DNA of 64,000 nt, from assembly GCA_014338405.1 (NCBI GenBank), contig JTDE01000209.1:208084-272083 (forward strand), read 5' to 3'. Numbering within the stretch: the stretch's first letter is position 1; every line of letters begins with the position of its first letter. The notes under the pieces were generated by a model. It was given only the letters and a program-made list of their open reading frames with translations, did no database searches and was not told where the DNA came from. The translations under genes were made by a program, and so were the position numbers. Positions 1-10,733 of this stretch are shown piece by piece. The DNA is from Paragonimus skrjabini miyazakii (Eukaryota; Platyhelminthes; Trematoda; Plagiorchiida; Troglotrematidae).

Positions 1-1215
1 GCCAGCTTCCTCAGTCGCTAGACACGTCCTGACCACTGGTCACGCTATCGATCCATCTTGTGCATTCAGAATCCTGTTACGTCATTCAAACTCAATATTC
101 TTAAGGTTTGCCGAAGCAGTCGCAATCATTCCACTCAAGCCAGCTCTCTGTGTTCAGAAACAACTGTTTGTGAACTTGACCCTTCCCTGGACCTAATGAC
201 CTATCCTAACCCGTTTATTGATTATCCACCCCTCTAGTTTTTTGTTGCAAAATACGCACCCGTGTTATTGTGAATTTGGTACTGACGAGTCAATAGGAAA
301 TGCTTGCATCCACCAGTGTTCGTGTTCTAACTGCTTTGTTCAAACGACGTGTTTGATTAAAAACTCATTCAGACACGGGAGCCAAAATTTAGGAAGAATC
401 AAACAAATTTAGTTTTTTCCCCAGTTTTTTCACCTACAAGCATAATTCATGCACAATTCTATAAAAAGTATATTTTCAACTTCAACAGGTACCACAAGTG
501 AGAGACAAAATGGTTGGGAAACTAGTCTGGATCAGCTCTTAAATCATATACAGACAGTCACTTGAAGATAGCCAGTTGGACGTTCTATGTGACGTTTTCT
601 CAAGCAAATGAACGTAAATCTGAATATCTTTTGTTCAGCTTATGTGTAATCAGATTCGAATTTCTATTGAGGGCAGGTTAAATAAGCACTTATAGAATGA
701 TTTGTTCCATCGTCATAGATTCGGAGACGTGATGCAAACCCATAACTAGAAGTAAATGAACGATGTAGTGCTAGCTGGAAGCACTGAATATCGATGTATG
801 AAGTACGGATCTTCAGTACATGAGAGATATGAACTCTGGCCGCTACAAGAACGCAATCAAGCTAGAATAAAGGCTTTGAGACAGTTTATTTGAATCACAG
901 CCTGTTTTTCTATAACTACCTGATAAGTCACGAAATGAGAGATATCAAGGAATAACATGAAATACTTTCACTTCGAGTAGTTGTAAAATGAACTATTGTC
1001 AGGTGCCAGTCTACTCTAAACCAGCTAAATTGAGACCCCGCTGGAACACAAACTGTAACCGCTCTCGCCCCAAACTACACTTAGCAGATCTGTGTGATTC
1101 AAGATACTGACGTTGTTATCTTCTCAAAGGACGGCTTTTTAGGAAAACACTATTGTGTGTTACAGCACAACAGTATTTAGTGTTGTCAGTCTTCAAGTGA
1201 AAGCACGTAGTTGTC
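1..1215. other. No gene recognised
   Basis: AT-rich sequence with frequent stops in all frames and no repeat copy that I recognise. I see nothing to annotate here. Confidence 0.4.
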
Positions 1216-1218
1216 TAA

Positions 1219-1502
1219 ATCCCTGCAAACGTTAAGACGATATTTTTCATAAGAGTAGTCATTCAACAATTGCTAGTCGTACACAATGGGATCAACTGTT
1301 GGACTGAAGTGAAATCAGAAACGAGTCACAGTGGCATGAGTCAGTCATTCAACCGACCCGTTAAAAGCCAACAGATTACATTCTCTTATTGGTATTCACA
1401 AGAGAAAGAAATATCAACAAACTCGTTAACGCGAACTTACTTTTGTCCATGTTTATACAAACCAACTAGGCGAAGAGATAAATTAAATTACAACTTTTAC
1501 TG
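1219..1502 (+). CDS. Candidate exon, unknown protein, ends at a GTGAGT donor
   Basis: The frame is open for 94 codons after an in-frame TAA (1216-1218). It runs into an AG-poor but otherwise consensus donor, TACTG|GTGAGT, at 1503. The peptide has a short hydrophobic start (FFIRVVIQQLLVVHNG), then a polar part and a basic, cysteine-containing end (TYFCPCLYKPTRRRDKLNY). The true acceptor lies somewhere in 1219-1270; AG sites occur there but none has a strong pyrimidine tract. I recognise no family. If spliced, the exon ends in phase 2. The next exon was not found. Open length plus a strong donor is the only support. Confidence 0.35.
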
Positions 1503-1618
1503 GTGAGTAGTACGAGAACTTTGGTTAACACAAATTAAATATCTCTCACAAGTGATCACAGCTGACATATTCCTACAAAAATTTCCAACCACTCAGTTTG
1601 TATTTCATTTGAACTTGT

Positions 1619-1750
1619 CAGCATAGCATATCAGTGCCACGATCGGGACTTGTATTCGAGTCAAGCTTTCCTGAGGCAATAGCGTGGACCAATTTGCCAT
1701 TGACCTCACATTAGGCACCAACACTATTCACAGTCGGATGTAAATGAATG
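1619..1750 (-). mobile_element. Hammerhead SINE, tRNA-like half, degenerate
   Basis: On the - strand this matches the tRNA-like half of the SINE described at 41421-41708: the A-box region (complement of 'ccattgacctcac', 1696-1708), the 'cctgaggcaa' block, and the B-box block 'cgggacttg'. It breaks off inside the 5' strand of the hammerhead. About 55 bases further on, a + strand 3' half begins (1807). Confidence 0.6.
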
Positions 1751-1806
1751 TTTGCATATGAGGTCAATAGCTAATCGATTCAAACAACAAGAACAAAAAT
1801 CAAGTA

Positions 1807-1895
1807 TAGTGCTTCTTCTTTGAAGGGGCTAGTCGAAAATTCCGTGGAACTACAAACGCCGCGGTCAGAATTGAGTGGTATTCAATTTATATTGA
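1807..1895 (+). mobile_element. Hammerhead SINE, 3' half starting at the ribozyme cleavage position
   Basis: Degenerate copy of the SINE 3' body: TAGTGCTTCTT, then an 'aaggggctag' block, then 'gcggtcagaattgagtgg' in place of the consensus 'gcgatcaattgtgggtg'. Its first matching bases are TAGTGC, exactly the bases that follow the predicted hammerhead cleavage site (GTC|TAGTGC). The neighbouring fragment 1619-1750 is inverted relative to it. Confidence 0.5.
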
Positions 1896-2574
1896 TGAAG
1901 TGTGAAAAATTGTTGCATCATTTCCATTTCTACAGTACCTCCGTCAGTTTTCTTTTGCAAAAACTTAGTTTGCCCAAATTGGACTAAATACGAAACACAT
2001 CGGTTAACCTTTCCAATGTGATACACTGGCTGAAACCATCATTTGCCGTTACCAAGACAATGTGTGTCGCAAAGTCGACCTACCGATTTCAATTCCCATC
2101 CTACTTTATGTTCGCACCCACAAAGAAAATACCGCTTTCCGAGTCTTAATTCCATACCTACCCCTATACCTGTCTTTGTGGAACTAGTTATGATAACCGC
2201 AACACAAGACGAGCATTTGTGTATCGTCCAGAATCAGCATCAGTGAATTAATCGGGTCGATCCACAGCACCGCATCAACACATTTGGTGGATTTGAGTCG
2301 TCCTAGCAGTGAATGGTGCTTTTTTTCGGTCTACCAAATAAAATTGACCCATTCGAAGACAGTATTTCGTTGAATCATGAAACCAGTGGAAGTATTTTAG
2401 CTGTATAACTATTCAATACGCTCGAAAGTGCTCTTTCCAGAGTTGGGAACCACCTTGGAATTTGTGTTGTTATACACAATTTTCCAATCCGAAATGAATT
2501 GACGGATTGAAGTGACTGCTCATATCACTCGCTGATTGGTTAGTGTATACACGACATTTTAATCACTCGCTCAC
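1896..2574. other. No clear gene; AATAAA at 2337
   Basis: Two + frames are open over about 2043-2246, one proline- and serine-rich, with an AATAAA hexamer at 2337-2342. A terminal exon is possible, but neither frame has a convincing acceptor, so none is called. Confidence 0.25.
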
Positions 2575-2613
2575 CTGGTTATTGTGAATCCATACACGTC
2601 CAACATATTCCAT
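2575..2613 (-). CDS. Candidate first coding exon (13 codons) with optimal start context
   Basis: On the - strand an ATG at 2613-2611 has A at -3 and G at +4, a favourable metazoan start context. It reads MEYVGRVWIHNNQ into AACCAG|GTGAGC, a consensus donor with intron start at 2574. The exon would end in phase 0. The overlapping 101-codon - strand frame (2579-2884) stops just before this donor and is less attractive. No downstream exon was identified. A 13-codon match to start and donor motifs can arise by chance. Confidence 0.25.
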
Positions 2614-3475
2614 TATAAATTTTGCGTTTTAATGCATTGAGAAATAGTCCCACACACCCCTGATTGCTGACTAAACAAACTACTACTTTGCACATGCACT
2701 CCACTTGGTTATCAATTCGTGCACGTAACTGACGCGAACGAAGTGTGTTGACCGCCGGAGGTTCAGGTTTTCGATCATACGTTTTTATGAGTATAACAGG
2801 GATGAGAGTAAGCGGATTGCAATGGCTTCTACAGCGGTTGGTAAACAATCTTTGATCCACTTCGACTGCGCTCAGCAGACTCAATAGATCAGCTTAAACG
2901 AATCGGCTGGGTTGATCATATGATCTGACTCAACAAAGTGCTTAGCGACCGCCACTGAGCAAGTCTTTATTGATCCTCAAGCTAACCACATCGGATGATG
3001 CTACTAGATGCATTTAGATAATCGCCGTGTTATGCGGTCTATGTAGCCTGGTCCACAGGAAAAAAAATGGTACAAGCAAAACTGGTGTAAATGTCAATCG
3101 AACACGTAATTGAGCTGCGGAATAAGTCTTGTTAAGTGCTATGTTAAATCTCCTGATTGTATTTTCAGCATGCTTATCAGTGGTAATTTCGTACATGGTA
3201 GATTCATACCTTATTGTAGAACAAACATCAGTTGAATGTTTTCAAATTCAGTCTTTCTACCCTGATATTGTCACTTCGATTACTGATGAAACAATCACAA
3301 GTTAATAACGAGGTCTGATGAACCACCTAGTATCTATGTGTTATGCAATTAGCCCACTGATGATACTATCAAAAACGAGCACATTCACCACGTCAATCTG
3401 ACATGAGGAATGCTAAGAGAAACTATCATCATTATTCGCACAGTTACCAGTATTAGTGTCAGCATGGGTATTCGT
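2614..3475. other. No gene recognised
   Basis: Only short frames; 2614-2884 is open on the - strand and could be 5' leader of the exon at 2575-2613. Confidence 0.3.
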
Positions 3476-3504
3476 ACTATTATTAATACTACTATTATTA
3501 TTAG
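3476..3504. repeat. ATT/ACT trinucleotide microsatellite
   Basis: Irregular run of tat/att/act units. A second run of the same type lies 180 bases downstream. Confidence 0.8.
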
Positions 3505-3680
3505 TCGGTGCGCTGAACCACCCTCTCTTGGTGCCGATTGGGCAATCTCGGTGTGAACCTTGACTGGCTAAGAGTTCATCAACTTCAAGTAGGGCGAACC
3601 ACTTTATCTGGTTTCAGTGTATTGGTTAATTTCGATCAGTAAAATGAAAATATCTTCAGCACCTCTGCACCGACATCTAC

Positions 3681-3742
3681 TAGTACATATTAGTAGTATT
3701 GGTGCAATCGGTATTAATAGTAATTATATTAGTAGTAATGAC
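3681..3742. repeat. TAG/TAT trinucleotide-rich tract
   Basis: Interrupted 'ttagtagta' units, similar in composition to 3476-3504. Confidence 0.7.
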
Positions 3743-3897
3743 ATCGTTAAAATTAACCCACTGAAAAAGTGGTATTCTAATGACGCCTAGGCTGTCCATA
3801 TACACGTCTCAATGAATAGAAAACGTCTAGGAGTTGAGGTTTAATATAATATTTTCCGCTATAATTTGCCTGAGTTAGACTGATTGTTCTAGATTGA

Positions 3898-4010
3898 CTC
3901 CCAACTGATTACAACTTTCGCGTACCTGTAGACTTTTCAACCGTTCACTTTATAAACGACGCAAGCGACTCGAGTTTCGCTCTTTACACAGTTCACCAGT
4001 AACGCATAAC
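3898..4010 (-). mobile_element. Hammerhead SINE fragment, degenerate, with ribozyme remnant
   Basis: On the - strand the 3' body aligns loosely to the consensus, and 3965-4005 retains the hammerhead 3' side (AGAGCGAAACTCGAGTC). The 5' core strand reads CTGGTGA instead of CTGANGA and stem II is disrupted, so the ribozyme should be inactive. Confidence 0.55.
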
Positions 4011-4371
4011 CTTGAATTGACTGAAGTTAGCAATGCTCAGGATAAGTGATTGACAATTAATTAATGTATTTTCGTGGAATGCATAAATTTCAATCTCCCT
4101 TAGATCTTCTGACTTACAGTGTGGTTTTTCACAATAGATTGCTGATGATTTTGAAGCACTTTGCGTTTAAAAACTCTTGTTTAACAGAACAGAGCACATC
4201 GAACATTTTACTTTGTATTGGTAAATACTACTGAGACTTTTGTTTACAAACTTTCTCATATATTGTGAAGGTTATGACAACTGTTATGTTGCACACTTTA
4301 TGAATTCGCATCACCAAACGTAAGTGTGATAGGTGTAAAAATAAATTCAGCTGTCTTTCAATGGATTCATC

Positions 4372-4602
4372 GATGATGTGGTGGTCCATACAGTGGCTTT
4401 TCTTGAGCGGGGACTAGTGTTCGAATCGTCCCGAAACTACCAATGCTATACATTACTGTCTAACTTCAGCGGAAGCAAAACTCGATTTAAGCGCGGTTCT
4501 CGAATGTGACTGACATACGAGTTTATTTGAACAGAGGAACTGCGAGCAAATGGGAAGGGTGTTCAACCTATGTGAACAAAATTCCCTACTACTTATCAGG
4601 AA
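4372..4602 (+). mobile_element. Hammerhead SINE, degenerate, + strand
   Basis: Order matches the SINE: tRNA-like part with a B-box-like 'gtgttcgaatcgtccc' (4409-4430 region), then 'acattactgtctaac...aagcaaaactcga' corresponding to the hammerhead, then the 3' terminal motif as 'aaaattccctactacttatcagg' (about 4578-4602; consensus ends AATCCCCTACTACTCATCAGT). Core residues are lost. Confidence 0.5.
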
Positions 4603-5105
4603 AGAAAGACAGGTGGTCGTGTTCACAGACAAGTTTATGAAAAACATCAAGTTACGGTCAACTGTTTACAGCTGTCAACTTTGGATCAGCGAAGATTCCG
4701 AAAATATCAGAAATTGTGATTTGAGAGCGATCATCCTGACAGTAACCACTGACAGAGTGCCAACATTGTAGGTTATGACTGGAAAATGCTTTATGATAGA
4801 CGATTTGGCGCTTCGTCCTGGATAAGTGACTTGCGTCATCCGATGTACAGGTGTGTCTGTTAGTTACTTCGGAATATGTTTCACTTTTTGGTCTGAAACG
4901 TTTTTGTTCTGGTAGTACGAACAATTCGCGGTTGCAGGAAAATTTACTAGCGCAATGCATGTTTCAAGAACATAAAGGCTTGTATTGTAAACGGGACGAG
5001 AATAAAGCTTGCTTTTTTGCAATGCGAGGAAGTTCCATTATTGCGCTAATCTATTCGCTAAGTGCGTTGATTACAATGTCATCTCCGAAAGCGAGTTTAA
5101 GTTAG
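4603..5105. other. Region open on both strands, no gene assigned
   Basis: A + frame (4851-5105) ends in a hydrophobic segment (SSIIALIYSLSALITM), and a - frame (4960-4658) is polar and open for 100 codons. The frames overlap, so at most one is real. Neither has a strong splice signal at its ends. Confidence 0.25.
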
Positions 5106-5376
5106 ACGACTAGACTGGACAAACTCATGATTAGAAGTTTGGTGGAATTTGCTTACTCCGATTTCCAATGTTACGTTCGGACTAGCTTTTAACGAGGTGA
5201 ATTCCATACACTACTACTAGTGAGTAAGTTGGCAGATTTCATGATCTAGGTGAAACCCAATTGTGAAAAACCAGGGCCGCGGCAGTCGATCCCTGGATCA
5301 GTTTTTGCATTCCGTATGAGACAGTAGGACGGATAGGTAACAGAGTCCAAATGTGGAATTTTCGAACTTTTGGCTT
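5106..5376. other. No gene; possible second hammerhead-type repeat
   Basis: 5310-5352 reads ATGAGACAGTAGGACGGATAGG followed by AGAGTCC, which faintly resembles the Sm-alpha hammerhead order, just upstream of the tRNA-like sequence at 5377. Too degenerate to call. Confidence 0.2.
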
Positions 5377-5455
5377 GGCTTTGTAGCTCTGCTGGTAGAG
5401 CGCTTGCTGCGTTTTGGCATGTTCTTTCTGTTGCTCGTTCAAATCCAGCCAAAGT
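5377..5455 (+). repeat. tRNA-like sequence (decayed tRNA or second SINE family)
   Basis: GGCTTTG at the start pairs with CAAAG near the end (five pairs plus a GT wobble). The D arm is perfect (GCTC/GAGC around 'TGCTGGTA', an A-box). A B-box GTTCAAATCC lies at 5437-5446, with four of five T-stem pairs. The anticodon arm does not pair and the variable region is long, so it is not a working tRNA. Its acceptor and A-box differ from the main SINE, so it is a separate family or a single tRNA relic. Confidence 0.55.
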
Positions 5456-7084
5456 ATTGATTGTTCTAAATTAGTTCTTATTGAGAACCATGCAGTATTG
5501 TCTGTTCTGAATACATCCTTCAGTAAGTATGCATGCTTGATGTTTTGTACAACAACATATGAACCAAAAGCTTTCCCGCCTTAAGTCAGAATTTCTTGAT
5601 GGGTTTTTGCCTCGTACCCACCCTTTTCAGTCCATGTTGAGTGCTGATAAGCTCTTTTCATACCTAGCTTGTAGCTATCGCTCTTGCACTCGCAGATTTA
5701 AGAAGACAGGGGTCGAGTAGTGAGATGATTGATCGAAACACCAACCATAGCGCTGTATATGATAATCACACACCTGTCTGTTTACTCGAAAGTTTGACGA
5801 GTTTGCATGCCTTTGAACTCTATGGGCAAGGCTGGTTGAATGCCAGAAAAACCAGGCAAGCAAGTCGTGTGCCTCGGACAACAGGCTTATGATCATGAAG
5901 GAATCCTTGCTTATTGGCCATTCGGGAGCTAAGTTTAATGTGATCTGATTGTACTCAGTGGCTACGGGTTAGGGAAAGACGATTATAGAGGAAAATTGAT
6001 CAGAAAAGAATAAAGTGTGGTGTAAAGCCCATTATCATTTTTCGTACTTGGTAGAAGCGAAACTCATGAAGCTTATGCTGATGATCACTTAATAAGGAGT
6101 TGCTGTATACATGTATTGTAACTAGACTGTAACGTTTGCAAAAACAAGGGTTTGCTTAGTCTACCTTGAGCAAATAAGCCACATTAATTTTGACAGTATG
6201 GACCGGAAACTGCTGTGATGTTCATGTTTGTAGCCTACACTGGATGAAGAAAACCGAGAGCAACGAACTGCGAAAGGATAAGCTGGAACTAGCAAAAATC
6301 GTACAAGTTGTATAAACCCAAAATAGTCAGTAGACCAATTTATGCAACTAACTTATGGCATCAAAACCCAAGTAAAAACGCCCTCATATTTGAAAGAGCA
6401 TTGTTAGCAGTGTCACATGGCTTATGTGTAACCGGAGACTGCGAATAACTCCAAAGAACGACATAGTTAAACTTGGCGGTCATTTTGTATGGGAATTTCT
6501 CTCTCATTGCGTTTCACCAACTTGCATGTTCATATACACTTTACCACAACAATTTATCAAATGACTTCACCATCGCCTGACCAATTAGTCTGAGTAATAG
6601 TCCCAAAACCGAAATCGAGCTTAAGGTGAGCATTCAAGAGTGATTGCTAACATTTCTGGTATTCCCAGAAAGTTAGAGTACAACATGTGAGCAAAAAGTC
6701 CAAGACAATCCGACTATGGCTGTCTTGGTTATCAAAAACGAACACGTGTTCCACTAGATAACTTGGTTGAATTTGAAAGTAGTCACCTGGAGAACTGGCC
6801 TCAAAAATGTAGTTAGAAGTACCATTCAAACGTCTCCATCAGTAAAGTCTTCTAGGTTTCACTACTACATACATGTTAACAACACGTTGACTCACGATCT
6901 GCAATCTACTGTTAACAAGTCCACAGGTGTTTTCAAGGTGGTTGAAGAGACAGAGCCTGCATATGAATCGGACTAGAGAAGTTTGAGTCCAAAGTTATTT
7001 GTTCATTTCCTAATCATCCACTGACCATGTGGATGGGCTTGAGAGCGTGTGCTGAACACTAACCCCCTTACTTCAGCTGTTCTG
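5456..7084. other. No gene called
   Basis: Short frames on both strands. The + frame 6767-6976 is open for 69 codons and polar, but has no good splice signals. Confidence 0.3.
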
Positions 7085-7260
7085 TCATTCCCATATATTT
7101 TCCAGCTAGCTGAACTATGAAAAGAAGCCCTAGACTCGAGTTACGCTCTTGTTAGAGCTCGTCCGGGATTAGTATTTCAACAACGCTTTCACGAGTCAAC
7201 CGTGCTCATAACTTTGCAACTAACTGAATCACCATACCCAAGAGATCAGTCACATTTCGT
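7085..7260 (-). mobile_element. Hammerhead SINE, - strand, degenerate ribozyme
   Basis: 3' body, hammerhead (about 7127-7172) and tRNA-like part in - orientation. GAAAC is changed to GTAAC, and the end of the core and stem I are altered, so it should be inactive. Sequence matching the SINE 5' body follows without a break (7261-7420), and at about 7421 the 3' end of another unit begins. Confidence 0.65.
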
Positions 7261-7445
7261 CGCGGTTAATGATCAGGTTATCTGATCGAGTTAAGAGAAG
7301 ATAAAATGACTGTTTGTTTGAATCCATTCAATCACCTCCTGACTAGGAATTCACTCCGAATTGAATTTACAAAAATTGTTAACTGATTAAACGATATTTT
7401 GTTTGCAACTGACAGTAGGGGATTTGCATTTCGGTGTTCATGAAC
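7261..7445 (-). mobile_element. SINE 5' body and start of a second unit (head-to-tail)
   Basis: 'gatcaggttatctgatcgagttaagagaa...ctgtttgtt' and 'cctcctgactaggaattcactcc' match the corresponding stretch at 13147-13245. Both loci then continue into the SINE terminal motif (here 'aactgacagtaggggatttgcatttc', about 7419-7444), which marks a tandem neighbour truncated soon after. Confidence 0.55.
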
Positions 7446-7865
7446 AGTCAGTTTTGAGTATGAAGTCCGTAACTAATTGTTACCGTTTTTCGGTAATCTT
7501 GACAGTGTTTGACAGATTCATCGCAACCTGCGAATTCAGTTGAACCTAGAGCAGTTTTATTTTGGCAAGATTTACAACTAGGTTGGTAAAAAGGTTGGTT
7601 TCTTTGCTTTTAAATTAGATCAACGAGGTTGTGAGTAACCGATCTCGTAATTAGATCTAGAGATTTGCTAATATTTACTATGAGGGAGTGAGGTGCAAGT
7701 GTAATGTGCGACCGAAACCAGCAAGCCCGCACTAGTTGAATTTGAATTGGTGACGGAGCGTGCTGTTGTGTTGTCGGCGCCGTTCTAGTTATCGTTTGTG
7801 TAAGTCGTGTGCATGGCTTACTGGGCTTTTGGCTCATGCTTGTTTCTTGTTGTATCCTTTTACAG
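7446..7865. other. Locally GC-richer stretch before a candidate exon
   Basis: A - strand frame of 145 codons spans 7610-8047. It is rich in serine, threonine, proline and cysteine but resembles no family. The + strand splice signals at 7866 and 7939 argue for the other strand. Confidence 0.3.
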
Positions 7866-7938
7866 GACTGTTGTTGGAACCCCCTACTTAGGAAGAACGC
7901 TGTCCCCTGGTGTCTCCACATTGCCCCAAAGTTGGTCC
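7866..7938 (+). CDS. Candidate 73-nt exon with strong splice sites
   Basis: A pyrimidine-rich tract ending TCCTTTTACAG precedes the exon, and GGTCC|GTAAGTGT follows it, so both splice signals are close to consensus. Two frames are open: one reads DCCWNPLLRKNAVPWCLHIA, the other TVVGTPYLGRTLSPGVSTLP. I cannot choose between them. The surrounding sequence (about 7690-7990) is richer in GC than its neighbours, which fits an exon or the 5' region of an older retroelement. No linked exon was found. Confidence 0.35.
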
Positions 7939-8073
7939 GTAAGTGTAACGGACAACCAGAGTAAAAACAGCCGGCTTGCATGCTACACAAGCAGTCATAA
8001 ATTTTACAAACACAGTTGGGACATGTTATACTACTCAGTCGGAGCAAAAAGATTTTACACTTATCAGTTGTGA

Positions 8074-8959
8074 CAAAAGCGAAACTAATACAAAATAGTC
8101 CTGTACGACAGAAGCAACCAAAAATCTATCACAGTGTAAACGTTGCACTCACATGTGAATAGATATTAAACTCAGCTGATAAAGAAGCACAAATCATAAT
8201 CTCCATAAACCGATTTTCAAAAGCGTTTAAGATTGGTACCGCTTATCGGTGATGTACATTTAATCATTCCTGAAATCTGAAATAATAATCTGATCGTAAA
8301 GGTATTCTTGGTTTTATTTGTAAATTAATTGTGAGCGACAGAAGAAAATTAACTGATCTGAATTCCTTACTATTTATGAGCAGTCAGAATGTCATCTCGT
8401 AAGTGTACTGGCTTTTGCAATTACATCCTGAAAAGCACTTCAAATCTGGGCTGACATAAAACTCTAATGCAACCCACGACTACCTTAGAAGGGGCGTAAA
8501 AGTAGACTCTCTGTAGCTGGGTCACACCGTTATTTTGCCCAAGTGAAGTCCCTAAATTCTAACCACAACCATACCTACTAGTAGGTGTCGATGAATATTT
8601 GGTTAACACTCACTGAATATCACTCACAGCCGATGGCAGCTCTTGCATACTGAGATATTTCAGGTAGCCACTTTCGTAAGGAAGTAGTATACTGAAGTTC
8701 TATTCCTAGCGAAACTGATGGTTTGCACTCTCGCATGCAAGCGACACAAGTCCATCTGACTTGCAGTAGAAATTCTGAAGTTGGCTACTCTTGATCTATA
8801 AAACGCTCTGATGAATGAAGCTCATTTTGCGCTTTTAAATCACACTCCTGCCTAATCAGCGTAATCAGTCAGAATTAAGTTTATTTTACTGTCGCGAAAT
8901 AAAAATACTGAAGTATACTAAACGTGACTTGCTTATGTGCGTTTTACAAAGTTGCTTAC
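8074..8959. other. No gene recognised
   Basis: AT-rich, short frames only. This would be intron of the - strand gene carrying the exon at 8960-9207 if that gene continues downstream. Confidence 0.3.
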
Positions 8960-9207
8960 ATTTCCCAGACTTTAAGAACTGATGCATATGCACAAGTGTG
9001 ATTATCCGTTTGACGACTAAGGAAGTTCTACTGTCCATTTGGTAAAGGCGATAGGTAGCGGATTGTGGGACAGCATTTTTCCGATTCTGGCTGAACTTGT
9101 GTGGATCATATTCATTCGAGCTATCCTTGGTTTGCTTTATTTCACGCAAACCGACATTGTTGTTTACAGCTGATACCCAGCTGATTTGACGAGTTACAGT
9201 GATCGCG
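8960..9207 (-). CDS. Candidate internal exon, unknown protein
   Basis: The - strand frame is open for 82 codons and ends at GGGAAAT|GTAAGC, a good donor (intron starts at 8959), in phase 1. It begins after an in-frame TGA near 9209; a possible acceptor is 'gtgctcttgaag' at that point. The peptide starts with alternating hydrophobic residues (AITVTRQISWVSAVNNNVGL), then a polar, charged middle (SSNEYDPHKFSQNRKN), then RTSLVVKRIITLVHMHQFLK. The start could be a beta-strand pair as in fibronectin-type folds, but I do not assign a domain. Of the unassigned frames it is among the more protein-like in composition. Confidence 0.45.
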
Positions 9208-10106
9208 CTTCAAGAGCACCTTCAGCGCTTTTGTTTTAATTATCAGTGTGTCTTTTTCGAAGGTTATCTTCTGAATTCTCATCTTCTTAACGATCTTTTT
9301 GAAATCTTGCTACACAACAGGTTTTGAAGAGAAGATATCTCCACATACATATGTAAATTCAGATTGGTATTTTTTGACTTCAGCATAACATCTAGCCATG
9401 TCCAAAGACATAGTACATAAAACGACCATGTTTCCAGTACTGTTCTACGACAATAACACCTTGTCACTCCGTCTAGGTAATGTTATTGGGATGTTTGCTT
9501 TTGATGTTCGTTTCATGCAATGTATCACCCACGCGTGATGGTTGCAACACATAGGATACAATGAAATTTGACGATATTTATGATATCATGGATAAATTTT
9601 ATATATACGAGCCCGGCGCCCAATATATATCTTGCTTATTAGCTCTCTCTTGATGTTGTTTGGAAACTACATACCAGGTAATTTTTGCTTTGGCATAAGG
9701 ATATGAAAAACATCACCTCCTGTTTGTTTTCTGTTGGCTCTACTGAACCTCTAGCCTGCGGTGGAGAGGATAATGAGCGTCAGTGATATCGGAAGGATAA
9801 ATTGTATGCAAAGATACCTTTGCAGAAATGCTACAAGGAATGATATCATGGTCTACACGCCAGCAAATTGTTCACGGAAATTAGTTTAACAGCCTGAAGC
9901 ATTTCGTTCCCTTGATGAACTTGAATGAGTCAGTGAGAGGATAAAAATCGTGTGGTGTTCTCCGAAGTAACATTTCATACATTCTGATCACACATGGACG
10001 TGTAGCTAATTTTTAACAGCAAGACAAGATTCCATAGGGCGGAGGTCATGACTTAAGGAATTAGACAGACAAACAAGAAAATGAAAACTAAACGTATGAG
10101 GATGCT
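9208..10106. other. No gene called
   Basis: A - frame of 62 codons (9279-9467) is open but lacks splice support. The rest is AT-rich. Confidence 0.3.
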
Positions 10107-10733
10107 GACTACCTTCTTTTAAACAGCACGGAAGCTATGAACCAGAATTAAGTACACTCACAAATACCCTGCAGGCCAACGGATACCATCTAAAAGTTCC
10201 CAAGGAGCATGGCAACGTTATCACCCCAGGGCTACATGAAACAAGAATATCAAAGGAGACGGTGTACTTGGAACATCCGTTTCTAAGTGACGGCTGGTCA
10301 ACAATGACAAAAAAGCGTATATCAGCTGCTGTTTCTCAATCCTGTAACGCTGTAAAACAAGTAGAATATTGCCTTTTCGGCTACAAACCAACAGCCTGGT
10401 TCTGTCACATCCTATTGTTTATATCATACTTGTGTAACTGCAGTATGAGCTACATTGCAAAGACAAATCAAAGTCTAGCTTCTTGTATCAAGGAATATGT
10501 TCCCAACTGGCTAGAATCACAATTAGGAACTCCAGGGACGTTTATAGAGGCTAACGAGTGGCACCCTGTGTCATGAACAACAAAACACTTAATCCACACA
10601 GGAAAGTTTATGACGCATTCTCTGTGATTTTTCTAAGCAACCGGAAACGTATCCTCCAGTTTGCTACGTCAGAATTCCTCTTTGTGTTCAAAAACAATTT
10701 ATGTCGACAGTGCGACTGCTTTGGTAGTCATTA
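10107..10733 (+). mobile_element. Penelope-like retroelement, 3' coding end with GIY-YIG-type domain, decayed
   Basis: The frame reads YEPELSTLTNTLQANGYHLK and continues to about 10576. It includes CSMSYIAKTNQSLASCIKEY, which follows the GIY-YIG nuclease pattern of Penelope-like elements (usually C..SYIGRT.R.L..RI.EH.P.WL); the glycine and arginine of the active motif are replaced by alanine and lysine/asparagine. A frameshift near 10560-10576 moves to a second frame with the typical terminal block (VIFLSNRKRILQFAT, then FKNNLCRQ). The reverse transcriptase core (YADD box) is absent upstream, so this is a 5'-truncated dead copy. Assignment rests on remembered family patterns. Confidence 0.6.

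Noticed and set aside
5377..5455. Functional tRNA gene
   Set aside because: The anticodon stem does not pair and the length is too great. Only the internal promoter boxes are preserved.
7610..8047. 145-codon - strand frame, the longest in the window
   Set aside because: It lies in a locally GC-rich stretch where stops are rare, has no family resemblance, and conflicts with strong + strand splice sites at 7866 and 7938.
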